Part shown: in pieces, positions 10,924 to 16,630 of the stretch | Layout of the letters: each line of letters starts with the position of its first letter | How positions within the stretch are numbered: position 1 is the first letter of the stretch | Assembly: GCF_028737325.1 (NCBI RefSeq) | Contig: NZ_JAQZCH010000002.1 | Location: forward strand, 310,001-374,000 | DNA length: 64,000 bases | Direction: 5' to 3' | DNA from: Microbacterium thalli | GTDB taxonomy: Bacteria; Actinomycetota; Actinomycetes; Actinomycetales; Microbacteriaceae | The notes under the pieces: generated by a model | Told to the model about the DNA's origin: nothing | Database searches by the model: none | Seen by the model: only the letters and a program-made list of their open reading frames with translations | Program-made: the position numbers and the translations under genes

Positions 10924-10976
10924 GAGGGTGCCTCGTTGCTTGCTCCCCCTAGCGGGAGTAGGCGAGTCGGCTCCTC

Positions 10977-10986
10977 TGGTCCGTGG
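10977..10986 (+). repeat. Putative integrase arm site L1 (TGGTCCGTGG)
   Basis: First of two direct repeats at the left end, 14 bp (start to start) before the second. The identical 10-mer is found at the right end (14957-14966) in the same orientation. Confidence 0.6.
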
Positions 10987-10990
10987 ACGC

Positions 10991-11000
10991 TGGTCCGTGA
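10991..11000 (+). repeat. Putative integrase arm site L2 (TGGTCCGTGA)
   Basis: Second direct repeat at the left end, differing from L1 only in its last base. The identical 10-mer recurs at 14969-14978, so the G-then-A order is the same at both ends. Confidence 0.6.
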
Positions 11001-11063
11001 ATGTTCTCCGCTACCTGGCAAACGCGCACTCCCAGGCGTATCACCATGGGGAGGCAACACGAG

Positions 11064-12134
11064 ATGACCACGAAGTTCAAGGCAAGGTTCTGGGACCCCG
11101 CGGCCGCGAAGTACGTCCACGTCGGCTACTTCGACACAGCCGAGGAGCGGGACTACGAGGTCGCGAAGGCGAAGCTGGAGCACGCCAAGGGGCTCCAGCC
11201 GAAGGTGGTCGAGGACCGGGCGCGAGGCGGTGAGCTGTTCGTCACCTTCGCGGAGCGCACACTGCACCACCGCTTGCGCACCAAGAAGGTCACCGTGGGC
11301 ACGTGGAGCAACTACAACCTGATGCTCCAGCGTTGGATCCTGCCGACGTTCGGCCAGAAGAAGCTCCGAGACATCACCACTCGCGAGATCGATCGGTGGT
11401 TCAACGAGGTCTTGCCGGAGGGTTCCCCCAGCAACGCCCAGCGGTACAGCGTGCTGAGCATGATCATGAAGCGGGCGGTCATGCAGGGTGAGATCGACCG
11501 GAACCCGTGTCTGGTTGAGGGTGTGAGCGCCGCGAAATCCAAGAAGCGACCCACCCTCTCTCTCGGCGACTTCCAGGTGCTCGTCGAAGCGGCGGCGACC
11601 GACCAGGAACGCGCCCTGCTGTGGATTTTGATGGGAAGTGGGTGCCGCATCGGCGAGGCCTGCGCTCTGGATTGGGAGCAGATCGACCTTCGCCTGGGCG
11701 AGATGACAGTCGCCTACCACCTCGTCGGCGGAGAGCGGGTCGAGGGAACAAAGGCCCACCCGGAACAGGTCCGGTTCCTCACGCTGCCCCAGAGGGCCGT
11801 GGAAGCCCTCAGGCGGCACCAGGAGACGACGACTGGCACGCTGGACGGCCCTGTCTTCCTCAACGCTTCAGGGACGCGTCTGCGACAGGACACCGCTGCG
11901 AAGATGTTCGCCAGCATTCGAGCCTCGCGTGGGCTCGATGGCTTCCGCCTGCATGACCTGAGGCACGCCTCGCTGACCGCCTACAGGCGGACGGCGACGC
12001 TGGCGGAGGTGATGTCGCGTGGTGGCCATAGCGACTACCGGACCGCGCTGCGCTATCAACACCACAGCCGGACCCGTGATCGGGAGATCGTGTCGGCGAT
12101 GGATCTGGCGTTCGGTGCGGGGGCATCAGCGTGA
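11064..12134 (+). CDS. int: Phage-type tyrosine integrase
   Basis: This site-specific recombinase of the tyrosine family has 356 residues. An N-terminal arm-binding part (KFKARFWDPAAAKYVHVGYFDT) is followed by a SAM-like core-binding domain (about 70-155, TFAERTLHHRL to NPCLVEG) and the catalytic domain. The expected residues are present: Arg near 194 in GSGCRIGEA, HDLRH near 297, GGHSD near 322 and the nucleophilic Tyr near 331 in LRYQHHS. The ATG at 11064 is chosen because GGGGAGG lies 9 nt upstream. MGRQHEM at 11046 is an alternative. Its stop overlaps the next ORF as GTGA. It should catalyse integration between the 10-bp cores. Confidence 0.93.
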   Translation: MTTKFKARFWDPAAAKYVHVGYFDTAEERDYEVAKAKLEHAKGLQPKVVEDRARGGELFVTFAERTLHHRLRTKKVTVGTWSNYNLMLQRWILPTFGQKKLRDITTREIDRWFNEVLPEGSPSNAQRYSVLSMIMKRAVMQGEIDRNPCLVEGVSAAKSKKRPTLSLGDFQVLVEAAATDQERALLWILMGSGCRIGEACALDWEQIDLRLGEMTVAYHLVGGERVEGTKAHPEQVRFLTLPQRAVEALRRHQETTTGTLDGPVFLNASGTRLRQDTAAKMFASIRASRGLDGFRLHDLRHASLTAYRRTATLAEVMSRGGHSDYRTALRYQHHSRTRDREIVSAMDLAFGAGASA

Positions 12135-12538
12135 GCGCCAAATGCCCGGTCCACGACGGTTCTGCCCAGTACGCGTACGACCGCCACAAGTGCCGATGCG
12201 ACGTGTGCAGGACAGCGAACGCTGAGAAGAGCCGACGGCGACGAGAGGCCAACGGCGGCCGAAACCGCACCTTCACCTGGAGCGCAAAGCAGATCAAGTC
12301 TCAGCGCGAAATCCTGGCGACCCCCGAGCCTAAGCCCGTCCCGACACTCTTGGAGGCATGGAAGCCTCCGGCAGCTATCGCCGCTCCCTGCCCGGAACGG
12401 CCGATCAGCTCGGACGCCTCCAGTCGGTGCACTGGCAGCTCGCCGAAGGCGTCATGGACCTGGGCGCATCCGGCATCACCGAGGTCACCCCCGGCTCCTG
12501 GCTCGCACGCGACCCCGAGCAGGACTGGGACGAAGTGA
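12131..12538 (+). CDS. Small Cys/His zinc-finger-like phage protein
   Basis: The frame opens with a GTG that overlaps the integrase stop (GTGA). The first 45 residues contain CPVHDGSAQYAYDRHKCRCD followed by VCRTA, a Cys-His/Cys-x-Cys-x2-Cys arrangement of the kind found in small actinophage proteins, probably a zinc site. They are followed by a basic SRRRREANGGR stretch. After about residue 75 the composition no longer looks coding in this frame, while the ORF at 12358 in another frame does. The real product may therefore be about 75 conserved residues with a junk tail, or the gene may have been altered there. Function is unknown; nucleic-acid binding is a guess. Confidence 0.55.
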   Translation: MSAKCPVHDGSAQYAYDRHKCRCDVCRTANAEKSRRRREANGGRNRTFTWSAKQIKSQREILATPEPKPVPTLLEAWKPPAAIAAPCPERPISSDASSRCTGSSPKASWTWAHPASPRSPPAPGSHATPSRTGTK

Positions 12539-12570
12539 CCGACACCGAGACGTGGGGCTCGCTCACCTGA
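12358..12570 (+). CDS. Short acidic ORF overlapping the zinc-finger ORF
   Basis: This 70-residue ORF in a different frame has strongly GC-rich third positions, so this frame, rather than the overlapping one, is coding from about 12360 onwards. The product (QSVHWQLAEGVMDLGASG, then DPEQDWDEVTDTETWGSL) is acidic and not recognised. The ATG follows GGAGGC almost without spacing, and a stop in this frame at 12331 prevents extension. It may be a genuine overlapping gene, or the 3' half of the upstream gene brought out of frame. It is followed 13 nt later by the next ORF. Confidence 0.5.
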   Translation: MEASGSYRRSLPGTADQLGRLQSVHWQLAEGVMDLGASGITEVTPGSWLARDPEQDWDEVTDTETWGSLT

Positions 12571-12583
12571 GGAGGAATGACAG

Positions 12584-12799
12584 ATGGCTATCGGAGACGA
12601 CGCAGCAGGCGCTGGCATGGAGCTGGTGCCCGACACGGGCGAGAACGGCAAGGTCAAGTACGGGGCGCGGGAGATCAACCGCACCCGGGACTACACCGCC
12701 CAGCGGACCAAGCGCAGCGCCCCCAACATCGCCATCCACGTGGGCTCGACGGCACCGGCCAACCCGGTCGTTGGCCACCTGTGGTTCGAGCCGATCTGA
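12584..12799 (+). CDS. Small phage tail-associated protein
   Basis: This 71-residue product ends in VGSTAPANPVVGHLWFEP, a short motif common in actinophage minor tail proteins (usually of the form VGxxxPxNPxxGDLW). A good ribosome binding site (GAGGAGG) precedes the ATG at 12584. It is followed 10 nt later by the larger tail-fibre-like gene, as in phage tail operons. By itself it has no enzyme motif. Confidence 0.6.
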   Translation: MAIGDDAAGAGMELVPDTGENGKVKYGAREINRTRDYTAQRTKRSAPNIAIHVGSTAPANPVVGHLWFEPI

Positions 12800-12809
12800 G
12801 GTGTGAGAG

Positions 12810-13622
12810 ATGACCGAAGGATGGGGCGACCTCAGCGGCTACACCCGCCACCAGGTCTACATCAACGTCTACCGCACCGGGCAGAACTGGGACGGCAACT
12901 TCTCCAGCTACCACGCCGTCATCCGCTTCCTCGCGAACGGCCACAGCCACTGGTCCAACGACCAGCAGTCCTGGGGCGCGAACCTGGGCGGCTGGAGCAT
13001 CGGCGGCAACTTCACCATCCCCCGTGGCTCCGGCGACTTCACGCTCTGGGAGGGCGACTTCAACCGTGTCCACGACTGGGCGGGCTTCGGATCCGGCTTC
13101 CAGTCGTCGGCGTCCATCAGCGCCAACCATCCCGACATCGGCTCGGGCTCCGTCACGGTCGGTGAGGAAACCCCGCCTCGTATCCCTAAGACGCCCAACG
13201 TGCCGAACAACCTCCGGATCGAGAGCGTGCTACCGACCTCGTTCGGCGTGCGCTACGACCGGGGCGACGACATGGGCGCGGCCACCGTCCAGGACCAGGC
13301 TCACTGGTACGCACGAGGCCCAGCAGGGCAGGGAACCTTCGTTTGGGAGGACAACGGCCCCGCGGGCTACACCAACCCCGCGGGAGCATCCGGAGCGCCC
13401 CAGCTCACGCCAGGGACGATGCACTACGTCTACGTGCGCTCCCGGAACTCCCGCGGGTGGGGGCCGTGGGCTGGACCCATCAGCGCCGAGACCCTGGCCG
13501 GTGGCCGAGCGTTCGATGGGACCAGCTTCCGCAACTGCAAGGTCCGGATGTGGAACGGCTCCCGGTGGCAGTTGGTGCGCGTCCGTCAGTGGAGCGGATC
13601 CGCCTGGCGAAACACCCGCTAG
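12810..13622 (+). CDS. Phage minor tail or receptor-binding protein with fibronectin-III domain
   Basis: This 270-residue protein is built like actinophage minor tail proteins. Residues 1-115 are beta-rich and aromatic (YINVYRTGQNWDGNFSSYHAVIRF), resembling siphophage structural proteins. Residues about 130-230 form a fibronectin type III-like unit (PNNLRIESVLPTSFGVRYD to GTMHYVYVRSRNSRGWGPWA). The end carries two W-N/S-G-S-x-W motifs (MWNGSRWQ, QWSGSAWR), typical of tail-fibre tips. It probably contacts the host surface. No capsid, portal or tape-measure gene accompanies it. It converges on the next gene, and the two stop codons share CTAG. Confidence 0.72.
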   Translation: MTEGWGDLSGYTRHQVYINVYRTGQNWDGNFSSYHAVIRFLANGHSHWSNDQQSWGANLGGWSIGGNFTIPRGSGDFTLWEGDFNRVHDWAGFGSGFQSSASISANHPDIGSGSVTVGEETPPRIPKTPNVPNNLRIESVLPTSFGVRYDRGDDMGAATVQDQAHWYARGPAGQGTFVWEDNGPAGYTNPAGASGAPQLTPGTMHYVYVRSRNSRGWGPWAGPISAETLAGGRAFDGTSFRNCKVRMWNGSRWQLVRVRQWSGSAWRNTR

Positions 13623-14191
13623 GCGTCGTCCCAGAGCTGCTGTGCTTCAGACCGCCCATAGGCGACTACGGCGAGCTGGAGTACGTGACAGGCCGCGGCG
13701 TACTCTTTGAGCGCCGAGTTCAGCGGCCTGACTGCGTGATCCATCACTTGCTTATCGACGAAGTTATGTACACGTACCTGCCCGTTGAGAAAGAACATCA
13801 TGGACTGCGAATCAAAGCCCGTTGAGGTGAGCAGATCTGCGCTCGGCTTCAGCAGGGGGCCGACAACCTTTTCGCCGTCTACCTGCACGGCGGTGTAACC
13901 GTCCTGGCGCGACGCCTGCTCCTTCAGTTGCGCCAACTTGATCTGGCCCTCGACGCGCGCCTGGGCACTTTTGGATGCCTCATCCAGGTTGAACTTGAGA
14001 GTGGAGCGGTCCGCGGGATCCATCGCTATCACCACTTGATGCTGACCTCTGATGAAAGTCTCCACCATGCCATCTAGAGCTGTAGCCACGACCTGTTTGA
14101 GCCTGCCCAGGGTCTCGGGATGGGCCGAGGTCAGATCCGCCTCTGTCTTTTCGACCTGCTTCTGGGCGTCTTCGACCGTAGGCACACTCAT
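13619..14191 (-). CDS. Unknown cargo protein of the element
   Basis: This 190-residue soluble protein shows no signal peptide or membrane span. The N-terminal third (VEDAQKQVEKTEADLT, then LGRLKQVVATALDGM) and the middle (DEASKSAQARVEGQIKLAQ) look helical and possibly coiled-coil. I do not recognise a family. The start MSVPTVEDAQ at 14191 is preferred over a TTG eight codons upstream, although no strong ribosome binding site is visible. Base composition is clearly less GC-rich than the core genome. It is transcribed away from the next gene, across a gap of about 50 bp. Confidence 0.6.
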   Translation of the reverse strand: MSVPTVEDAQKQVEKTEADLTSAHPETLGRLKQVVATALDGMVETFIRGQHQVVIAMDPADRSTLKFNLDEASKSAQARVEGQIKLAQLKEQASRQDGYTAVQVDGEKVVGPLLKPSADLLTSTGFDSQSMMFFLNGQVRVHNFVDKQVMDHAVRPLNSALKEYAAACHVLQLAVVAYGRSEAQQLWDDA

Positions 14192-14241
14192 GCAACAGAT
14201 GATAGCCACTATCAACTCGCGGAGATGTTGACTCTCGCCTG
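14192..14241. promoter_or_regulatory. Divergent promoter region of the two cargo genes
   Basis: Some 50 bp (68 if the ATG at 14260 is the true start) separate the two divergent unknown genes. This stretch is AT-richer than its surroundings and must hold both promoters. I cannot assign -10 boxes with confidence. Confidence 0.35.
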
Positions 14242-14949
14242 GTGTCTCTTAGTGCCGACATGATGGACCCTATGGAGTGGCTGAACATCGATGTCCCAAA
14301 CCTTCTCGCCGGTGCGGTCCTCGGCTTCGTGCTGTCGCTCCCACTCGTCTTCCATGAGCGCGCGGAACGGCGACGCGACCTCGGAGTGGCGTGGACAGGC
14401 GAACTCCGACAGTTAGAGCCGCTACTTCACAACCCGTCCACTACGTTCGAGGACTTCTACAGCGCCGCATCAGCCATCCAGGTTGACCACTACCGCCGAT
14501 ATCTAGGGCCCGATGACTTTCGCCTGCTGGAAGCCACCACAAACGCGTTCCTCGGAGTCCAGCACAATCGCGACGAGCACACCGCCGCCGCGCGCGCACA
14601 CTACGAACGTCGTGGCGTCCTACCTCCGGACAACCACATCCACAACTTTGCGATGATGCATCGTCTTCAGGATGCCGCCTTCCTGGGAAGCCCCAACGCG
14701 AAGCGCTATCTGAACGAGATACAAGCTCTGCACGCCGACCCCGAGTACCTCGCCGCCGAGCAACTGTTCATCGAGGCCAACAAGCGGCTCCGGAAGCTCA
14801 GGGTGGACCTGATGAACCGTGGCCGCGAACGTTCCAGAAACGAGTACGACGAGATCATCCGGAGGGAGGCACGGGCCGAGAACCGCCGACACCCGCTCCG
14901 CTGGGCACGCCGGAAGCTCCTGAGCTGGCGACGATCCCGGAAGCATTGA
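14242..14949 (+). CDS. Membrane-anchored protein of unknown function (element cargo)
   Basis: This 235-residue protein has one N-terminal membrane helix (NLLAGAVLGFVLSLPLVF, about residues 20-37). A helical, charged body follows, and the very basic C-terminus (RRHPLRWARRKLLSWRRSRKH) is likely cytoplasmic. No family is recognised. The start is uncertain: GTG at 14242, ATG at 14260 or ATG at 14263, none with a clear ribosome binding site. Lower GC and rarer codons than the flanks mark it as acquired. As the last gene before the right end, paired divergently with another unknown gene, it could be a superinfection-exclusion or defence component. That is only inference from position. Confidence 0.6.
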   Translation: MSLSADMMDPMEWLNIDVPNLLAGAVLGFVLSLPLVFHERAERRRDLGVAWTGELRQLEPLLHNPSTTFEDFYSAASAIQVDHYRRYLGPDDFRLLEATTNAFLGVQHNRDEHTAAARAHYERRGVLPPDNHIHNFAMMHRLQDAAFLGSPNAKRYLNEIQALHADPEYLAAEQLFIEANKRLRKLRVDLMNRGRERSRNEYDEIIRREARAENRRHPLRWARRKLLSWRRSRKH

Positions 14950-14956
14950 CCCGGCG

Positions 14957-14966
14957 TGGTCCGTGG
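14957..14966 (+). repeat. Putative integrase arm site R1 (TGGTCCGTGG)
   Basis: Identical to L1 at 10977-10986 and in the same orientation. It begins 7 bp after the last gene of the element. Confidence 0.6.
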
Positions 14967-14968
14967 TT

Positions 14969-14978
14969 TGGTCCGTGA
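14969..14978 (+). repeat. Putative integrase arm site R2 (TGGTCCGTGA)
   Basis: Identical to L2 at 10991-11000. It starts 12 bp after the start of R1, against 14 bp between L1 and L2. Confidence 0.6.
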
Positions 14979-15013
14979 GATGCCCCAAACCCAGCTAGGT
15001 TGTGACGCGGGAG

Positions 15014-15039
15014 GTCTCTCAAATCATGATCTGAGAGAC
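15014..15039. promoter_or_regulatory. Strong dyad near the right end of the element
   Basis: GTCTCTCA and TGAGAGAC are perfectly complementary, and between them ATCATGAT is itself a palindrome, leaving one mismatched pair in 26 bp. It could be a repressor operator, an integration-host-factor or excisionase-like site, or a terminator for the preceding gene. No T tract follows. Confidence 0.5.
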
Positions 15040-15059
15040 AGCGCCTGGTCAGAACGGGA

Positions 15060-15069
15060 ATTATCGCAC
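15060..15069 (+). repeat. Candidate attR core (ATTATCGCAC)
   Basis: Second copy of the 10-bp core. Core-genome sequence leading to the VKOR gene follows immediately. Confidence 0.55.
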
Positions 15070-15133
15070 TACCGGCGTCGGACTGTGGGACGCGGGCCCC
15101 GCGGGCTCAGGGCTGAGCCATCGACGGCGGTGG

Positions 15134-15139
15134 GATAAT
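15134..15139 (+). promoter_or_regulatory. -10 box GATAAT, leaderless promoter of the VKOR gene
   Basis: GATAAT ends 7 nt before the ATG at 15147. A small hairpin (GGCTCA-GGGC-TGAGCC, 15104-15119) lies just upstream. Confidence 0.55.
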
Positions 15140-15146
15140 CGCCCCC

Positions 15147-15746
15147 ATGTCCGCTTCGAGCACCCGCGCGCGCCCCGTTCTCCTGGCCGTCTGGCTCATC
15201 GTCGCGGGCGTCATCGGGTGGATCGCAGCGTTCGCGCTCACGACCGAGCGCATCCACCTGCTGCAGGACGCCACGGCCACGGCCTCGTGCGACTTCAACC
15301 TCGTCGTGCAGTGCGGCGCGAACCTGACATCGGCGCAGGGATCGGTCTTCGGGTTCCCCAACCCACTGCTCGGTGTCGCGGGCTGGGTGGCGCCGATCGT
15401 CGTCGGGGCGGCGATCCTCTCGGGTGCGCGGTTCTCGCGCTGGTTCTGGGCGGCGTTCTGGGTGGGGATCGCCTTCGCGTTCGGCTTCGTCGTGTGGCTG
15501 ATCTCGCAGAGCATCTTCGTTCTGGGAACCCTGTGCCCGTGGTGCATGGTCACGTGGTTCGTGACCATCCCGACGTTCTACGCCGTCACCTTGCACCTGT
15601 TGCGAACAGGTGTCGTGCCGGTGCCCCGCCGTGCCCGTTCGGTCGCGGCCGGCCTCATCGCGTGGGTGCCGCTGCTGGCGGTGCTGAGCTACGTCGCCAT
15701 CGCCGTCGTCGCGCAGGTCCGGCTCGACTGGATCGGCTTCCTCTGA
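15147..15746 (+). CDS. Vitamin K epoxide reductase family membrane protein
   Basis: This VKOR-family oxidoreductase, 199 residues with four or more membrane helices, should reoxidise a periplasmic-side DsbA-like partner and pass electrons to quinone. The active-site CPWC is at about 130-133. The loop cysteine pair lies in ASCDFNLVVQCG near 45-55, followed by the family segment SVFGFPNPLLG. Actinobacteria use VKOR instead of DsbB. No DsbA is adjacent. Its promoter adjoins the right end of the integrated element but seems intact. Confidence 0.93.
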   Translation: MSASSTRARPVLLAVWLIVAGVIGWIAAFALTTERIHLLQDATATASCDFNLVVQCGANLTSAQGSVFGFPNPLLGVAGWVAPIVVGAAILSGARFSRWFWAAFWVGIAFAFGFVVWLISQSIFVLGTLCPWCMVTWFVTIPTFYAVTLHLLRTGVVPVPRRARSVAAGLIAWVPLLAVLSYVAIAVVAQVRLDWIGFL

Positions 15747-15753
15747 CGACGAA

Positions 15754-15788
15754 GCCCGCGAGCCGGCGCGGTGCGCGGACTCGCGGGC
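15754..15788. terminator. Hairpin between convergent VKOR and ndk
   Basis: A 9-bp stem (GCCCGCGAG with CTCGCGGGC) encloses a 17-nt loop. It lies 7 nt after the VKOR stop and 22 nt from the ndk stop, so it may serve both directions. Confidence 0.5.
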
Positions 15789-15810
15789 CGGATGCCGCGG
15801 GGGTTCGGGG

Positions 15811-16227
15811 TCAGCCGAACCAGATCTCCAGTTCGCGCGCGGCCGACTCGGGGCTGTCCGAGCCGTGCACGAGGTTCTGCTGCACCGCGAGGCCCCAGTC
15901 GCGGCCGAAGTCGCCGCGGATCGTGCCGGGGGCGGCCGTCGTGGGGTCGGTCGTGCCGGCGAGGGATCGGAACCCCTCGATGACACGGTTGCCGGCGAGG
16001 CGGATGGCCACCGAGGGCCCGCTCTGCATGAACTCGAGCAGGGGCTCGTAGAAGGGCTTGCCGGCGTGCTCGGCGTAGTGCTTCTCGAGCCGCTCGCGGT
16101 CGGGCTCGACGAGGCGGACGTCGACGAGGGCGTAGCCCTTCGCCTCGATACGGGCCAGGATCGCGCCCGTGAGGCCGCGAGCCACGCCGTCGGGCTTGAC
16201 GAGGACGAGGGTCTCTTCGATGGGCAT
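15811..16227 (-). CDS. ndk: Nucleoside diphosphate kinase
   Basis: Ndk equilibrates nucleoside di- and triphosphates through a phosphohistidine. The 138-residue protein starts MPIEETLVLVKPDGVARG. It contains the active-site segment NLVHGSDSPESA with the catalytic His at about 121, and ends EIWFG. The ATG at 16227 lies 1 nt after the stop of the DUF4233 gene. It is the last gene of the ileS-folC-DUF4233-ndk operon, a common actinobacterial order. Confidence 0.98.
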   Translation of the reverse strand: MPIEETLVLVKPDGVARGLTGAILARIEAKGYALVDVRLVEPDRERLEKHYAEHAGKPFYEPLLEFMQSGPSVAIRLAGNRVIEGFRSLAGTTDPTTAAPGTIRGDFGRDWGLAVQQNLVHGSDSPESAARELEIWFG

Positions 16228-16228
16228 G

Positions 16229-16630
16229 TCAGTCTCCGTTCGATTCGTCGGCTGCGAAGGCGGCGTTCCGCCGGTCGAGAGCAGCCCCCTTGATGGTCGC
16301 ATACGCATACATGGCGCCGAAAATCAGGGCGACCAGTCCGAGCGCCGGCACGAGCAACACGCCAAGGCCCAGCACGATCTGCAGCGCCCAGCCGAGCGCG
16401 ATCCCCCACCGGTGCCGCAGCAACCCGGCGGTCACGACCATCGCCGCGGCGAGTACCGCCCCGGCGACGACCCCCCACCACGAGGGGACGGATGCCGGCA
16501 GCGCCGACAGTCCGTACACGGTCAGTCCCCCGAGGAACACGACGATCGACTCGAACCCCAGGACGACCGAGCCGAGCGATTCGGCCGCACCGCGGCGACG
16601 CCGCGAACGGGGCTGACTCACTCCTGCCAC
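16229..16630 (-). CDS. DUF4233 membrane protein
   Basis: This 133-residue protein has about four hydrophobic segments and a basic N-terminus. It is recognisable as DUF4233 by its content and its fixed place between folC and ndk in actinobacteria. The function is unknown. The start is probably the GTG at 16630, which lies within the end of folC with GGAAG 6 nt upstream. The GTG at 16621, which overlaps the folC stop as GTGA, is the alternative. Confidence 0.85.
   Translation of the reverse strand: MAGVSQPRSRRRRGAAESLGSVVLGFESIVVFLGGLTVYGLSALPASVPSWWGVVAGAVLAAAMVVTAGLLRHRWGIALGWALQIVLGLGVLLVPALGLVALIFGAMYAYATIKGAALDRRNAAFAADESNGD

Larger units (their letters stand above)
10924..11063. other. 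Left-end non-coding region of the element
   Basis: These 140 bp between the left core and the integrase contain a short inverted repeat abutting the core (CGAGG-GTG-CCTCG, 10923-10935), a second dyad (CTCCC-CCTAGC-GGGAG, 10943-10958) and the two arm repeats. In a circular form this region would lie next to the right end and make up one side of attP. Confidence 0.55.
14950..15059. other. Right-end non-coding region of the element
   Basis: This holds the right pair of arm repeats, then the dyad at 15014-15039, then about 20 bp to the right core. No ORF of coding character is visible. Confidence 0.5.
10914..15069 (+). mobile_element. Integrated 4.15-kb phage-derived or satellite element
   Basis: This segment interrupts otherwise conserved core genes (rne on the left, VKOR on the right). 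In order it holds a tyrosine integrase, a zinc-finger ORF, three phage-tail-like ORFs and a divergent pair of unrecognised genes with visibly lower GC. Short direct repeats (10914-10923, 15060-15069) mark the ends, and paired TGGTCCGTGR repeats lie inside each end. There is no terminase, portal, capsid, replication or lysis gene, so it is not an autonomous phage as it stands. It is either a decayed prophage or a compact satellite/integrative element. No insertion sequence is present. Confidence 0.75.

Noticed and set aside
10943..10958. CTCCC-CCTAGC-GGGAG dyad as a terminator for rne-side transcription
   Set aside because: Only 5 bp of stem and no T run; kept only as part of the element's left end.
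8232..11819. A single 1195-codon frame that would extend rne far upstream
   Set aside because: The extension crosses the integrase on the opposite strand, and a good ribosome binding site with a family-like N-terminus exists at 10721.
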